A stretch of 64,000 bases of DNA from Gelidibacter gilvus (GCF_004115975.1 NZ_SDDZ01000013.1:42424-106423); one strand, 5' to 3'; positions 24,262-35,392 are shown, counted from the stretch's first letter. Notes: a model not told the origin generated them from the letters alone. Numbers and translations are program-made.

Positions 24262-25233
24262 TCACTTCAAAGGTTTCTTCTTTATCATACCACCTCTAAT
24301 ATCTTTTACAAGGCCCATGATAATAAACGCTTTTTCGTCAATTTTATCTATTTCTGTATGCAGTTTTGCGAGTTCGAGCCTCGTTACTACCGTGTAAATA
24401 ATGTCTTTATCGTAGCTTTCGCCATTTCCTCCGTAGCCACCTTTCCCAGCATAAATGGTGCAGGCGCGTCTCAGTTTTTCAACAATCATTTTTCTCAATT
24501 CTTGGTGCTGTTCTGAGATAATTGTCACTCCAACATATTCTTCAACACCATCCACAACAAAATCGACTGTTTTTGCCGCAGATAAATAGGTTAATATCGC
24601 ATAGAGTGCAATTTCTATTGATAAAATATAAGCACCAAAAGAAAAAATGATAATGTTGATCAAAAGTAATACATCTCCAATGGTTATTGACAGTTTCTTA
24701 CTGAGCCAAATGGCCAAGACTTCAGTGCCATCAATTACACTACCTCCACGCATGGCCATTCCTATTCCCAAACCGAGAAAGAAACCTCCAAATACCGCAA
24801 TCAATAACCGGTCTTCGGTGATGGTTGGATACTCCACATAGTGAACCACCAACGCTAATATGGCAATGGTAATAATACTCCTTACCGCAAATTTCACACT
24901 GAAGGTTTTTGCCGCAAGAATTAAAAATGGGACGTTGACTAAAATCAATAGAAAACTCAAGTCAATTTGGGTGATATTCTCTAAAAGCAGTGAAATACCT
25001 GTAGCGCCTCCATCGATAAATCGGTTGGGCAATAAGAATCCCTTTAATCCGAAACCGGCTGAAAATACCCCAATGAGCACATAAGTATAATCCTTGATAA
25101 AATGCTTGACTTCTATCCGAATCTGGCGCGCTAAAGGAATTACCTGTCGGTTGTTGATTTTTGCAGATGAATGTTCATACTCAAGTTTTTTCCGAGCAAT
25201 CGTAACTAATAATTTTGAGAAAAATGAACTCAT
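24262..25233 (-). CDS. YitT-family membrane protein (DUF2179)
   Basis: A 323-residue protein: a basic N-terminal stretch, five to six membrane helices between about residues 48 and 225 (including GFGLKGFLLPNRFIDGGATG and the MRGGSVIDGTE loop, both family hallmarks), and a cytosolic DUF2179 domain with EYVGVTIIS, GKGGYGGNG and DIIYTVVTRLEL. Thought to be a transporter, but no substrate is established. Same strand as the lipoprotein upstream. Confidence 0.92.
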   Translation of the reverse strand: MSSFFSKLLVTIARKKLEYEHSSAKINNRQVIPLARQIRIEVKHFIKDYTYVLIGVFSAGFGLKGFLLPNRFIDGGATGISLLLENITQIDLSFLLILVNVPFLILAAKTFSVKFAVRSIITIAILALVVHYVEYPTITEDRLLIAVFGGFFLGLGIGMAMRGGSVIDGTEVLAIWLSKKLSITIGDVLLLINIIIFSFGAYILSIEIALYAILTYLSAAKTVDFVVDGVEEYVGVTIISEQHQELRKMIVEKLRRACTIYAGKGGYGGNGESYDKDIIYTVVTRLELAKLHTEIDKIDEKAFIIMGLVKDIRGGMIKKKPLK

Positions 25234-25252
25234 CTTTTAGGTTAATTTTATT

Positions 25253-25807
25253 TTAGTTCCAATGGATGAAAAAGTATTTTACTTTAGCATTATCTGGAAT
25301 CTGAGACGCTTCAATAGTTATACTTCTATCAAAACGTAAGTTTGATGGCAACTCTTTTTTGTCAATCGTGAATGAGGCATTAATCTCTTTAACACTCACA
25401 ACAATGGAATTGATGAGGTTATCAATTTTTGAAATTTCGTAAGCATTTTGGATATCCTTGAAGGTGCTCATGGTCGAAATGCCTTTTTCGGTTTTATAGC
25501 GCGAATCCAAGATCCGAACACTGTTGATTACAGTCGTTGAATCTGCCCTTTTTTGTGGCGAAATACTCAACAATACTGAACCATCCTTATCATAAATTTC
25601 TATAGTATTGATGTTTCTCGTAAACTCATCTTTCCCAATATAGTCGGCAACGGAATCCTTTTCAAAAACCGTCTTTAAATCCTTGACCTGCGTAGAATCC
25701 GTCAAGTTTCCGATATTATGATTTTGAATTAAAAAAGGATCTTGGTCCTTTCCACAACTGGTCAATAAAATTGAAAATAAGGCAATGTAAATAAAAGGTT
25801 TCTGCAT
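25253..25807 (-). CDS. Lipoprotein of unknown function
   Basis: A 184-residue protein with a lipoprotein signal (lipobox LTSC, Cys18). The mature part alternates charged and hydrophobic residues, consistent with a beta-rich periplasmic domain, and contains EIYDKDGSVLLSISP. No family recognised. It lies 19 bases upstream of the YitT gene and 45 bases after the HerA-like ATPase on the same strand, so the three may be co-transcribed. Confidence 0.7.
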   Translation of the reverse strand: MQKPFIYIALFSILLTSCGKDQDPFLIQNHNIGNLTDSTQVKDLKTVFEKDSVADYIGKDEFTRNINTIEIYDKDGSVLLSISPQKRADSTTVINSVRILDSRYKTEKGISTMSTFKDIQNAYEISKIDNLINSIVVSVKEINASFTIDKKELPSNLRFDRSITIEASQIPDNAKVKYFFIHWN

Positions 25808-25852
25808 TTTAATGGTGATTTTGTTTTAGGTAAATAATTGGTTAATGTTTTT

Positions 25853-27412
25853 TTATTTCTTTTTCATGGCTTTTGAGAGGATGCCAAAAACACTTCTTAT
25901 AAATGTGGCGCTGGTGAGCACTTTAACAATAGGATTCATTGCTGAACTGCGACGTGTGGTCGTGGTGCGCTGTTTGGATTGTGCTTTTTTTAAGTCTTCC
26001 AATTCTTTTTTTACCTTTTCTTTTTCATCCTCAGCTTGTGCTTTTTCAATCTTTCTGTTCAGCATTTCATAAGCGCTGTCCCTGTCAATCGTCTCATTGT
26101 ATTTCTTGATAAGTTTTGACTTAGACAGTAAGTTTGACAATTCGCCGTCGCTCAGGATATCCATTCGGCTCATTGGTGCACGCATCATGGTTGCGGCTAA
26201 TGGTGTAGGTCGGCCTTTTTCATCCAGTGCACTTACCAAAGCTTCACCAGTTCCTAAAGAAGTTAAAATACTTGCAGTATCATAATAAATGGTGTCAGGA
26301 TAGTTTTGTGCGGCCAATTTGATTGCTTTTCGATCTTTGGCGGTAAAAGCACGTAGGGCATGTTGAACTTTCAATCCTAATTGACTTAGGACAGCTTCAG
26401 GAATATCTGTCGGGTTTTGGGTAACGAAATAAATTCCTACCCCTTTACTCCGAATCAACTTCACAATACTCTCAATTTGGTTCAAGAGCGCTTTTGAAGC
26501 TTCGTTAAAAATGAGATGTGCTTCTTCAATAAATAACACAAGTTCCGGTCGGTCGGTATCACCTCTTTCAGGAAATGTAGAATAGATTTCTGCCAATAGC
26601 GTCAACATGAATGTAGAAAACAATTTTGGACGGTCTTGTATATCCGTCAATCGGAGGATGTTGATATAGCCTCGGCCATTTTCGTCGACCCTTAGCAAGT
26701 CGTCCACCTCGAAGGAGGTTTCTCCAAAAAACAAATCGGCGCCTTGCTGTTCCAATTCTACCATCTTTCGAAGAATGGCACCCGTAGAAGCGGTTGAAAT
26801 CCGACCGTATTCTGCTTCAAATTCATTTTTCCCTTCTTGGGTTGCATATTGTAATATCTTTTTAAAATCCTTGATGTCCAAAAGTGGCATTTTGTTATCA
26901 TCACAATATTTAAAAATCACGGATACAATGCCGGATTGCGTTTCTGATAAATCCAGAATTCGCGACAAGAGTACAGGACCAAATTCGCTTACTGTCGCTC
27001 TCAATCGGACGCCATCTTGTTCAGATAAGGTTAAAATTTCAACGGGAAATCCTTTTGCTTCATGTGGAATGCCAATTTTGGCGTGACGTTCATCAATTTT
27101 AGCATTTTCAGAACCCGCTACTGCCAATCCGCTCAAATCACCCTTAATGTCCATTAATAATACAGGAATGCCTTTTTCTGACAAGCCTTCCGCCAACACT
27201 TGTAAAGTTTTTGTTTTACCAGTTCCTGTGGCACCAGCAATAAGCCCGTGTCTGTTTAACGTCTTTAATGGTACATTTACAAAGGCATTGGTAATGGTTT
27301 CGCCATCCAACATGGCAGCACCTAAGGTAATAAACTCGCCTTTGTTGGTGTTTCCATCTTGTATATGCTTGAGGAAATCATCCTTTCTGGCCATAAATTC
27401 TAAATTTTGCAT
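25853..27412 (-). CDS. HerA-like (DUF853) ATPase
   Basis: A 519-residue P-loop ATPase of the HerA/FtsK superfamily, DUF853 branch. Walker A is GATGTGKT (60-67), Walker B LVLFIEEAHLIF; LLMDIKGDLSGLAVAG and YFVTQNPTDIPEAVLSQLG are typical. A Lys/Glu-rich coiled coil and a basic low-complexity tail (TTTTRRSSAMNP) end the protein. It likely forms a ring translocase, but no nuclease partner (NurA, or a defence gene) is adjacent, so a housekeeping role is more likely than defence. A second possible start is at 27394. Divergent from the RidA gene. Confidence 0.9.
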   Translation of the reverse strand: MQNLEFMARKDDFLKHIQDGNTNKGEFITLGAAMLDGETITNAFVNVPLKTLNRHGLIAGATGTGKTKTLQVLAEGLSEKGIPVLLMDIKGDLSGLAVAGSENAKIDERHAKIGIPHEAKGFPVEILTLSEQDGVRLRATVSEFGPVLLSRILDLSETQSGIVSVIFKYCDDNKMPLLDIKDFKKILQYATQEGKNEFEAEYGRISTASTGAILRKMVELEQQGADLFFGETSFEVDDLLRVDENGRGYINILRLTDIQDRPKLFSTFMLTLLAEIYSTFPERGDTDRPELVLFIEEAHLIFNEASKALLNQIESIVKLIRSKGVGIYFVTQNPTDIPEAVLSQLGLKVQHALRAFTAKDRKAIKLAAQNYPDTIYYDTASILTSLGTGEALVSALDEKGRPTPLAATMMRAPMSRMDILSDGELSNLLSKSKLIKKYNETIDRDSAYEMLNRKIEKAQAEDEKEKVKKELEDLKKAQSKQRTTTTRRSSAMNPIVKVLTSATFIRSVFGILSKAMKKK

Positions 27413-27451
27413 AAAAATAGTGTAATTTTATTCAAGTTTAAAAGATAAAAA

Positions 27452-27898
27452 ATGAAACTTAAATCTGTATTGTCCATCATTTTACTCACGGTCTTTACCT
27501 TCGGATGCAAAAAACCATCGCATTCGATTATTTTTCATAAGTCGCATGAGACCCAAAAACAAGATTCACCATTTAGCGATGCGGTGGAGGCAAATGGCTT
27601 TTTGTTTTTAAGCGGCCAACTGGGCATTGACCACAAAACGCGCACTTTGGTTGAAGGCGGAATTGAGGCAGAAACCAGACAATGCATTGAGAATATAAAA
27701 TCCGTTTTGGAACATCACCAATTATCTTTAGACAACGTTGTAAAGTGCACCGTCGTGTTAAAGAGTATGGACGATTTTGCGATATTCAATCAGATCTACA
27801 AAGATTACTTTCCTAATAAGCCGGCACGTACAACCTTTGCAGCAAGTGGATTGGCACTCAATGCCAGCATAGAAATTGAAGTGGTTGCCACTAGATAA
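27452..27898 (+). CDS. RidA-family protein with a lipoprotein signal
   Basis: A RidA/YjgF domain, whose best-known members deaminate reactive enamine/imine intermediates in the cytosol. Here the 148-residue protein starts with a hydrophobic leader and a lipobox-like FGC (Cys19), so it should be exported and lipid-anchored, which is unusual. The domain keeps GFLFLSGQLGID, the trimer-interface CIENIKSVL, VVKCTVVL and the key Arg in PARTTFAASGL. Active-site residues look intact. Possible roles are speculative. Confidence 0.88.
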   Translation: MKLKSVLSIILLTVFTFGCKKPSHSIIFHKSHETQKQDSPFSDAVEANGFLFLSGQLGIDHKTRTLVEGGIEAETRQCIENIKSVLEHHQLSLDNVVKCTVVLKSMDDFAIFNQIYKDYFPNKPARTTFAASGLALNASIEIEVVATR

Positions 27899-27939
27899 AA
27901 ACTTCTATTATCTGATCTCCATCTTCTAAGATTATCAAG

Positions 27940-27947
27940 TATCTTTG
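27940..27947 (+). promoter_or_regulatory. Promoter -7 box abutting the queE start
   Basis: TATCTTTG, an exact TAnnTTTG match, followed by six bases (CACGCT) and the queE ATG. Transcription from it would give a leaderless or nearly leaderless mRNA. Confidence 0.6.
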
Positions 27948-27953
27948 CACGCT

Positions 27954-28586
27954 ATGACAAAAAGTGAAAAACAAGAATTGATAGATCAAGGTCTGTTGTT
28001 GCCATTAATGGAGGAGTTTTATACCATTCAAGGCGAAGGATTCCATAAAGGAACAGCTGCTTATTTTATAAGATTGGGCGGTTGCGATGTGGGGTGTCAC
28101 TGGTGTGATGTCAAGGAAAGTTGGAATGCAGAACTGCATCCACCAACAATGGCAGACGCTATTGTTGAAAATGCTGCAAAATTCAGTAAAACCATTGTTA
28201 TTACTGGTGGTGAACCGCTCATGTGGAATATGGGTCCGCTAACGTCTAAGTTAAAGGACAAAGGTTTACAGATACATATTGAAACTTCTGGTGCCTACAA
28301 CTTGACTGGCACTTGGGATTGGATCTGTCTGTCGCCAAAAAAATTAAAACTTCCTACTCAGGCGGTTTACGATCAGGCGAATGAGCTAAAAGTGATTATT
28401 TACAATAATGACGATTTTAGATTTGCTGAAGAGCAAGCTGCAAAAGTCAATAAAGATTGCATTTTATTTCTTCAGCCAGAGTGGAGCAAACGCGATAAAG
28501 TGATTCCGGAAATTGTGGAATACGTTATGGCAAATCCGCAGTGGAAAGTTTCTCTTCAAACACATAAATATCTTAATATTCCATAA
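27954..28586 (+). CDS. queE: 7-carboxy-7-deazaguanine synthase
   Basis: Radical SAM enzyme of the queuosine pathway: 6-carboxy-tetrahydropterin to 7-carboxy-7-deazaguanine. The cluster-binding motif CDVGCHWC (C44, C48, C51) follows EEFYTIQGEGFHKG, and VITGGEPLMW is the SAM-binding stretch. The 210-residue length is normal. I use the ATG at 27954, since the preceding in-frame TTG lies inside the -7 box. No other queuosine genes are in the window. It ends at a bidirectional terminator. Confidence 0.95.
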   Translation: MTKSEKQELIDQGLLLPLMEEFYTIQGEGFHKGTAAYFIRLGGCDVGCHWCDVKESWNAELHPPTMADAIVENAAKFSKTIVITGGEPLMWNMGPLTSKLKDKGLQIHIETSGAYNLTGTWDWICLSPKKLKLPTQAVYDQANELKVIIYNNDDFRFAEEQAAKVNKDCILFLQPEWSKRDKVIPEIVEYVMANPQWKVSLQTHKYLNIP

Positions 28587-28622
28587 AAAAAAGAGTTTAG
28601 GATCGCTAAACTCTTTTTTTTT
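28585..28622. terminator. Bidirectional terminator
   Basis: Perfect 8-bp stem GAGTTTAG/CTAAACTC with a 5-base loop, extended by A-run and T-run pairing to about 16 bp. Shared by the convergent queE and DUF2911 genes. Confidence 0.85.
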
Positions 28623-28638
28623 GATTTAAAGTGATGGA

Positions 28639-29178
28639 TTATAAAGTGAAAGGAACCTTTACTCTAAGTGTTCCCCAGCCCATATACATGTCTGCACCCG
28701 ATTTTGATTCTTCAAATGTAATTGAAAACGCTTCCAAAATATCTTTGCCTTGGGCTACGGGAACCTTTATGCGAGCAACATCATTATCTTGTTTATAAGT
28801 ATAGGCACCCCAAACGTTAATGTCTGAACTTAAAATAACCGTCCATTCTTTGTCATTGGGAATTGTGAATAACGTGTAGGTGCCCGCTTTAACTTTAACG
28901 TCTCCAAACGTGACGGGTTTGTAGAATGTTATTTCGGTAGCCTCGTTTGCACCTGTTCTCCAGACTTCATAATTAGGTGCTAATTTTGCGACATCCCGTC
29001 CTTTTAATTGAGGTCGGCTATAGATGACTTTTATTGCCTTGTCAGATATTTTATAATTGCTTGGATAGGTTGCAGCATCCATCGGACTTGGATCTAAATC
29101 TGAAAATTTTTGTGCATTGCTGGTATGGGAAAATACCAATGCCAGCGTGAATACTAATGTTTTGATAACTGTTTTCAT
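28639..29178 (-). CDS. DUF2911 secreted protein
   Basis: A 179-residue exported protein: signal peptide 1-23 (cut after NAQ) and a DUF2911 domain with VIYSRPQLKGRDV, WRTGANEATEITF and AGTYTLFTIP. The family is frequent in Bacteroidota, predicted to be beta-rich and periplasmic or at the cell surface, and has no known activity. Monocistronic. Confidence 0.9.
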   Translation of the reverse strand: MKTVIKTLVFTLALVFSHTSNAQKFSDLDPSPMDAATYPSNYKISDKAIKVIYSRPQLKGRDVAKLAPNYEVWRTGANEATEITFYKPVTFGDVKVKAGTYTLFTIPNDKEWTVILSSDINVWGAYTYKQDNDVARIKVPVAQGKDILEAFSITFEESKSGADMYMGWGTLRVKVPFTL

Positions 29179-29435
29179 AGAATTTAATTTTAGGGTTAAA
29201 TTTAAGATATTTTATCTTAAAGTAATTATAAAGTTAAGGAGGCCTTATCAAAGTTTACAATTATTCAAAAATTATACCATTTTGAACAAACAAGCTTTGA
29301 GATTTAATATATAGAGCGCTGTTTAGTGTTAATATGTAACCATTTTTACTAAATTGGTTTCATATTTGAAATGATAGACGCATATTTGCCTAAGTTTTAC
29401 AATAGAAATAATAATAAATAATAAAGTATAGTATC

Positions 29436-31106
29436 ATGTGTGGAATTGTATGTGCCTTTGATTTAAAACAGAAAGCTGAAGATTTACGACCTCAATTGTT
29501 GGAAATGGCGAAAAGAATCCGTCATCGCGGACCAGACTGGAGTGGAATCTATAATAACGACAAAGCTATTATGGTGCACGAACGTTTGGCGATCGTTGAT
29601 CCGGCTTCAGGAAAACAACCTTTACTTAGTGAAGATAAGCAGTTGATCTTGGCAGCCAATGGCGAAATATACAATCACCGAGATTTAAGAAAACAGTTTC
29701 CAGATTATAAGTTTCAAACTGAAAGTGATTGTGAAGTTATTTTGGCTCTTTATAAAGAAAAGGGTGTTGACTTTATAGATGAAATGAACGGGATTTTTGG
29801 ATTTGCCATTTATGATGTGGAGAAAGATGAATATTTCATCGCTCGCGATCATATGGGGATTATTCCGCTTTATATTGGTTGGGATCAAAACGGAACTTTT
29901 TATGTGGCTTCAGAATTGAAAGCTCTGGAAGGCTATTGCACTAAAATTGAATTATTTCCTCCAGGACATTATATGTCCAGTAAAGATGGGAAGTTCGTTC
30001 AATGGTACAAACGTGAATGGACAGAATATGATGCCGTTAAAGATAACGAAACCAGCATAACAGCCATAAGAGAGGCGTTACAAGCTGCTGTACACAGGCA
30101 ATTGATGAGTGATGTGCCTTATGGCGTGTTGCTTTCAGGTGGGTTGGATTCGTCCATTACTTCTGCCGTTGCTAAAAAATATGCTGAAAGACGGATTGAA
30201 TCTGATGACACACAGACCGCTTGGTATCCACAGTTGCACAGTTTTTCTGTAGGATTGGAAGGCTCACCAGATTTGGCAGCAGCCCGAAAAGTTGCGGATC
30301 ATATTGGAACAATTCATCACGAAATAAAATTCACCATTCAGGAAGGCTTGGATGCACTTAGGGATGTTATATATAAGCTTGAAACTTATGATGTGACCAC
30401 CATTCGCGCCAGCACACCTATGTATTTAATGGCGCGTGTCATCAAATCGATGGGTATTAAAATGGTCTTATCAGGAGAAGGAGCAGACGAATTATTTGGC
30501 GGCTACCTCTATTTCCACAAAGCGCCAAATGCCAAGGAGTTTCATGAGGAAACGGTTAGAAAATTAAGCAAACTTCATATGTACGATTGTTTACGTGCGA
30601 ACAAAAGCTTGGCGGCTTGGGGCATTGAAGGTCGCGTACCGTTTTTAGATAAAGAATTTATGGACGTTGCAATGCGCATCAACCCACAAGATAAAATGAT
30701 CAACGGCGAACGCATGGAAAAATGGGTGGTCAGAAAAGCATTTGAAGATATGTTGCCAGCAAGTGTAGCATGGAGACAAAAAGAACAATTCAGTGATGGT
30801 GTAGGTTACAGCTGGATTGATACCTTAAAAGTAATGGTTGGCAATGAAGTGAGCGATGAGCAATTGGCAAATGCCAAATACAAGTTTCCAATACAAACAC
30901 CAACAAGTAAGGAAGAGTTTTATTACCGTTCCATTTTTGCAGAACACTTTCCAAGTGACGCTGCTGCGTTGAGTGTGCCACAGGAGGCTTCTGTAGCTTG
31001 TAGCACCAAAATCGCTTTGGAATGGGATGAAAGCTTTAAGAACATGAACGATCCAAGTGGACGTGCGGTTTCAAAGGTGCATACTGATGCTTATGTGAAA
31101 GCTTAA
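29436..31106 (+). CDS. asnB: Asparagine synthase B (glutamine-hydrolysing)
   Basis: Makes asparagine from aspartate, glutamine and ATP. The 556-residue protein starts MCGIV, with Cys2 as the glutaminase nucleophile once Met is removed, RHRGPD and NGEIYNH line the glutaminase site, and the synthetase domain has the PP-loop SGGLDSS (234-240) and GEGADELFGG. Length and order match AsnB. Monocistronic, closed by a terminator. Confidence 0.97.
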   Translation: MCGIVCAFDLKQKAEDLRPQLLEMAKRIRHRGPDWSGIYNNDKAIMVHERLAIVDPASGKQPLLSEDKQLILAANGEIYNHRDLRKQFPDYKFQTESDCEVILALYKEKGVDFIDEMNGIFGFAIYDVEKDEYFIARDHMGIIPLYIGWDQNGTFYVASELKALEGYCTKIELFPPGHYMSSKDGKFVQWYKREWTEYDAVKDNETSITAIREALQAAVHRQLMSDVPYGVLLSGGLDSSITSAVAKKYAERRIESDDTQTAWYPQLHSFSVGLEGSPDLAAARKVADHIGTIHHEIKFTIQEGLDALRDVIYKLETYDVTTIRASTPMYLMARVIKSMGIKMVLSGEGADELFGGYLYFHKAPNAKEFHEETVRKLSKLHMYDCLRANKSLAAWGIEGRVPFLDKEFMDVAMRINPQDKMINGERMEKWVVRKAFEDMLPASVAWRQKEQFSDGVGYSWIDTLKVMVGNEVSDEQLANAKYKFPIQTPTSKEEFYYRSIFAEHFPSDAAALSVPQEASVACSTKIALEWDESFKNMNDPSGRAVSKVHTDAYVKA

Positions 31107-31130
31107 ATACTGTATCAACATAAATTTTAA

Positions 31131-31170
31131 AACAACAAAATCTCGTCTTAGCGGGATTTTGTTGGTTTTG
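31131..31170 (+). terminator. Terminator of asnB
   Basis: 13-bp stem (CAACAAAATCTCG against CGGGATTTTGTTG, one wobble) with a 6-base loop, then a T-rich stretch. Confidence 0.75.
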
Positions 31171-31290
31171 CTCTTTTCTAAAGATGTTAAAATCTGTCAA
31201 AATCAATTTAAAGGTGTTTTTTAAGCCATTTAAGAGACTTTCGAGTAATTAACAAATGTTGATAATTATAGCAGTTAATCGGTGAAATAC

Positions 31291-31321
31291 TTTCAAAATG
31301 CCTCCTTATTTCGTATCTTTG
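31291..31321 (+). promoter_or_regulatory. Promoter for gyrB
   Basis: TTTC, a 19-base spacer, then TATCTTTG (31314-31321). The -7 box is exact and the spacing is right. The implied leader is long (about 160 bases). Confidence 0.65.
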
Positions 31322-31452
31322 TGAGTATCCCAAAATGATGCGCAAGTGTCATTTTTTTTATGGGGTTCAATCAGATAACATATAGTTTTCTAATGGTTTT
31401 TCGTGTTATTCGACATTAATAAGAACGATCGAAATAGTGTTTGAAATCTTAA

Positions 31453-33426
<1,974 letters not shown>

Positions 33427-33452
33427 ATCCTAGTGATTAAAATACGTTAACT

Positions 33453-33487
33453 AAAAAACACCTAATTCTTGGGTGTTTTTTTTTTGA
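33453..33487 (+). terminator. Terminator of gyrB
   Basis: Stem AAAAAACACC/GGTGTTTTTT with a 9-base loop and a long T-run. Confidence 0.8.
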
Positions 33488-33494
33488 TCCTATC

Positions 33495-33518
33495 TCCGTT
33501 TGCGGGAAGGTAAACGGA
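33495..33518. repeat. Small inverted repeat
   Basis: TCCGTTT and AAACGGA separated by 10 bases, between the gyrB terminator and a further hairpin. Confidence 0.6.
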
Positions 33519-33538
33519 ATTGTTAGCATAATGATTGA

Positions 33539-33570
33539 AAAGCGCAAGAGGAAATCTTGCGCTTTCTTTA
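33539..33570. terminator. Hairpin upstream of mdh
   Basis: Perfect 11-bp stem AAAGCGCAAGA/TCTTGCGCTTT with a 5-base loop and a short T-rich tail. It may be a second terminator or a structure near the mdh promoter, whose -7 box begins 20 bases further on. Confidence 0.55.
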
Positions 33571-33589
33571 TTAACAGCGATTTTATTTG

Positions 33590-33597
33590 TAATTTTG
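33590..33597 (+). promoter_or_regulatory. Promoter -7 box for mdh
   Basis: TAATTTTG, exact TAnnTTTG match, 46 bases upstream of the ATG. Confidence 0.6.
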
Positions 33598-33643
33598 CAA
33601 TCATTTTAAACCTGAAGTTTCACATTAAAAACCATATATAATT

Positions 33644-34564
33644 ATGAAAATCACAGTAGTTGGAGCAGGAGCCGTTGGGGCAAGCTGCGCAGAGTATATC
33701 GCCATTAAAAATTTTGCAAGTGAAGTTGTTTTGTTGGACATTAAAGAAGGTTTTGCCGAAGGTAAAGCTATGGATTTAATGCAAACCGCTTCTTTAAACG
33801 GTTTCGATACTAAAATAACAGGAATCACTAACGATTATTCTGTAACTGCCAAGAGTGATATTTGTGTCATAACTTCTGGAATTCCACGTAAACCGGGAAT
33901 GACTCGTGAAGAGTTGATCGGGATCAATGCAGGAATTGTTAAAGACGTGTCTTCAAACTTAATTAAGCATTCGCCAAACACCATCATTATTGTGGTCAGT
34001 AATCCAATGGACACGATGACATATTTGGTTCATAAATCAACCGACCTTCCAAAGCATAGAATCATTGGTATGGGCGGCGCTTTAGATTCTGCACGTTTCA
34101 AATACAGATTGGCAGAAGCTTTGGAAGCTCCAATCAGTGATGTTGACGGAATGGTTATTGGCGGACACAGTGACACAGGAATGGTGCCATTAACACGTAT
34201 GGCGACTCGAAACAGTGTGCCGGTTACTGAGTTTTTATCTGAAGAAAGATTGGCCCAAGTTTTGGAAGATACCAAAGTAGGTGGTGCTACACTTACTAAA
34301 TTGTTGGGTACTTCAGCGTGGTATGCGCCAGGAGCAGCGGTTAGTGCATTGGTTCAGGCGATTGCTTGCGACCAAAAGAAAATGTTCCCATGTTCAGTAT
34401 TGTTGGAAGGCGAATACGGATTGAATGATATCTGTATTGGTGCTCCAGTAATTTTAGGACGCAACGGTATTGAGAAAATAGTCGAAATTGAATTGAACGA
34501 TGCTGAAAAAGCACACATGCAAGAAAGTGCAGATGGGGTTCGTAAAACCAATGATTTATTGTAG
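33644..34564 (+). CDS. mdh: Malate dehydrogenase
   Basis: NAD-dependent oxidation of malate to oxaloacetate in the TCA cycle. The 306-residue protein has the Rossmann loop GAGAVGA (7-13), the Asp (LLDI) that selects NAD, substrate Arg residues in PRKPGMTRE (R82, R88), VVSNPMDTMTYL, and the catalytic His in IGGHSDTGM (H175). It is of the LDH-like MDH type usual for Bacteroidota. Monocistronic with its own promoter. Confidence 0.96.
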   Translation: MKITVVGAGAVGASCAEYIAIKNFASEVVLLDIKEGFAEGKAMDLMQTASLNGFDTKITGITNDYSVTAKSDICVITSGIPRKPGMTREELIGINAGIVKDVSSNLIKHSPNTIIIVVSNPMDTMTYLVHKSTDLPKHRIIGMGGALDSARFKYRLAEALEAPISDVDGMVIGGHSDTGMVPLTRMATRNSVPVTEFLSEERLAQVLEDTKVGGATLTKLLGTSAWYAPGAAVSALVQAIACDQKKMFPCSVLLEGEYGLNDICIGAPVILGRNGIEKIVEIELNDAEKAHMQESADGVRKTNDLL

Positions 34565-34661
34565 GAAGTTGCAAGTATTGAAGTTATAAGTGTCTAAACT
34601 TAAGAGTTGGCACTATTTTAGTTAACTGTAATACATTTCACCTAAAATTAAAACAAAACAT

Positions 34662-35324
34662 ATGAAAAAAATATTATTTATAGTAGCCGTAACCTTGAGT
34701 GTAACGATGTTCGCTCAACAACAGATTGATGAAGGTGTTGTCATTTCAAAGCAAACCATGTCCAGTGATAATGAGCAAATGAATGCTCAGTTGGCCATGT
34801 TGGGCGATATGATTACAACCACATATTTCAAGAATGACAAATCACGTTCTGAATTAAGCAATCCAATGACTGGAAACACTGTGTTTATTGCAGACAATAA
34901 TTCCAAAAAGTCATTAGTGCTTATGGACAATGCCATGATTGGTAAGAAATATATGGAATCTGATATTTCAGCTTCAGAAGAGGACTTAGAAAACGTTTCA
35001 GTTGAGAAAACAAACGAGACAAAGACGATTCTTGGCTATGAATGCACAAAATACAATGTGGTCATGAATAAAGATGGGGCAGAGGTAAAAATGGAAATTT
35101 ATGCCACTGATAAATTAAAAGCTATTTCTCAACAAGCCACGGCTTTTGGAAAAGACTTTTCGGGTTTTCCAATGTATATGAACATGGCTATAGAGCAGCA
35201 AGGCGTAAAAATGAATATGGTCATTGAAGTTACTGAAGTGAAAGCTGAAAAAGTTTCTGATGACAAATTCAGTATGACGCCACCTGAAGGTTATTCAAAA
35301 ACTGAGAATCTACCAGGAATGTAA
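34662..35324 (+). CDS. Secreted DUF4412-like protein
   Basis: A 220-residue protein with a clear signal peptide (1-18, MFAQ). The mature part has TYFKNDKSRSELSN, KTILGYECTKYNV and TPPEGYSKTENLPGM, a pattern I associate with DUF4412 periplasmic proteins of Bacteroidota. Met-rich but without obvious metal motifs. Ends at a strong terminator. Function unknown. Confidence 0.75.
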   Translation: MKKILFIVAVTLSVTMFAQQQIDEGVVISKQTMSSDNEQMNAQLAMLGDMITTTYFKNDKSRSELSNPMTGNTVFIADNNSKKSLVLMDNAMIGKKYMESDISASEEDLENVSVEKTNETKTILGYECTKYNVVMNKDGAEVKMEIYATDKLKAISQQATAFGKDFSGFPMYMNMAIEQQGVKMNMVIEVTEVKAEKVSDDKFSMTPPEGYSKTENLPGM

Positions 35325-35351
35325 GTCATTTGAAATGAAATAATAATACCT

Positions 35352-35382
35352 AAAGACTGTAGAAATACAGTCTTTATTTTTT
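35352..35382 (+). terminator. Terminator
   Basis: Perfect 9-bp stem AAAGACTGT/ACAGTCTTT, 6-base loop, T-rich tail. The next gene's -7 box begins three bases later. Confidence 0.85.
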
Positions 35383-35384
35383 TA

Positions 35385-35392
35385 TATATTTG
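35385..35392 (+). promoter_or_regulatory. Promoter -7 box for the gene at 35457
   Basis: TATATTTG, exact TAnnTTTG match, directly after the terminator of the preceding gene and 64 bases before the start. Confidence 0.6.

Noticed and set aside
25853..27412. HerA-like ATPase as part of a phage-defence system
   Set aside because: No Sir2, NurA, nuclease or other defence gene is adjacent; the DUF853 branch is widespread as a single gene.
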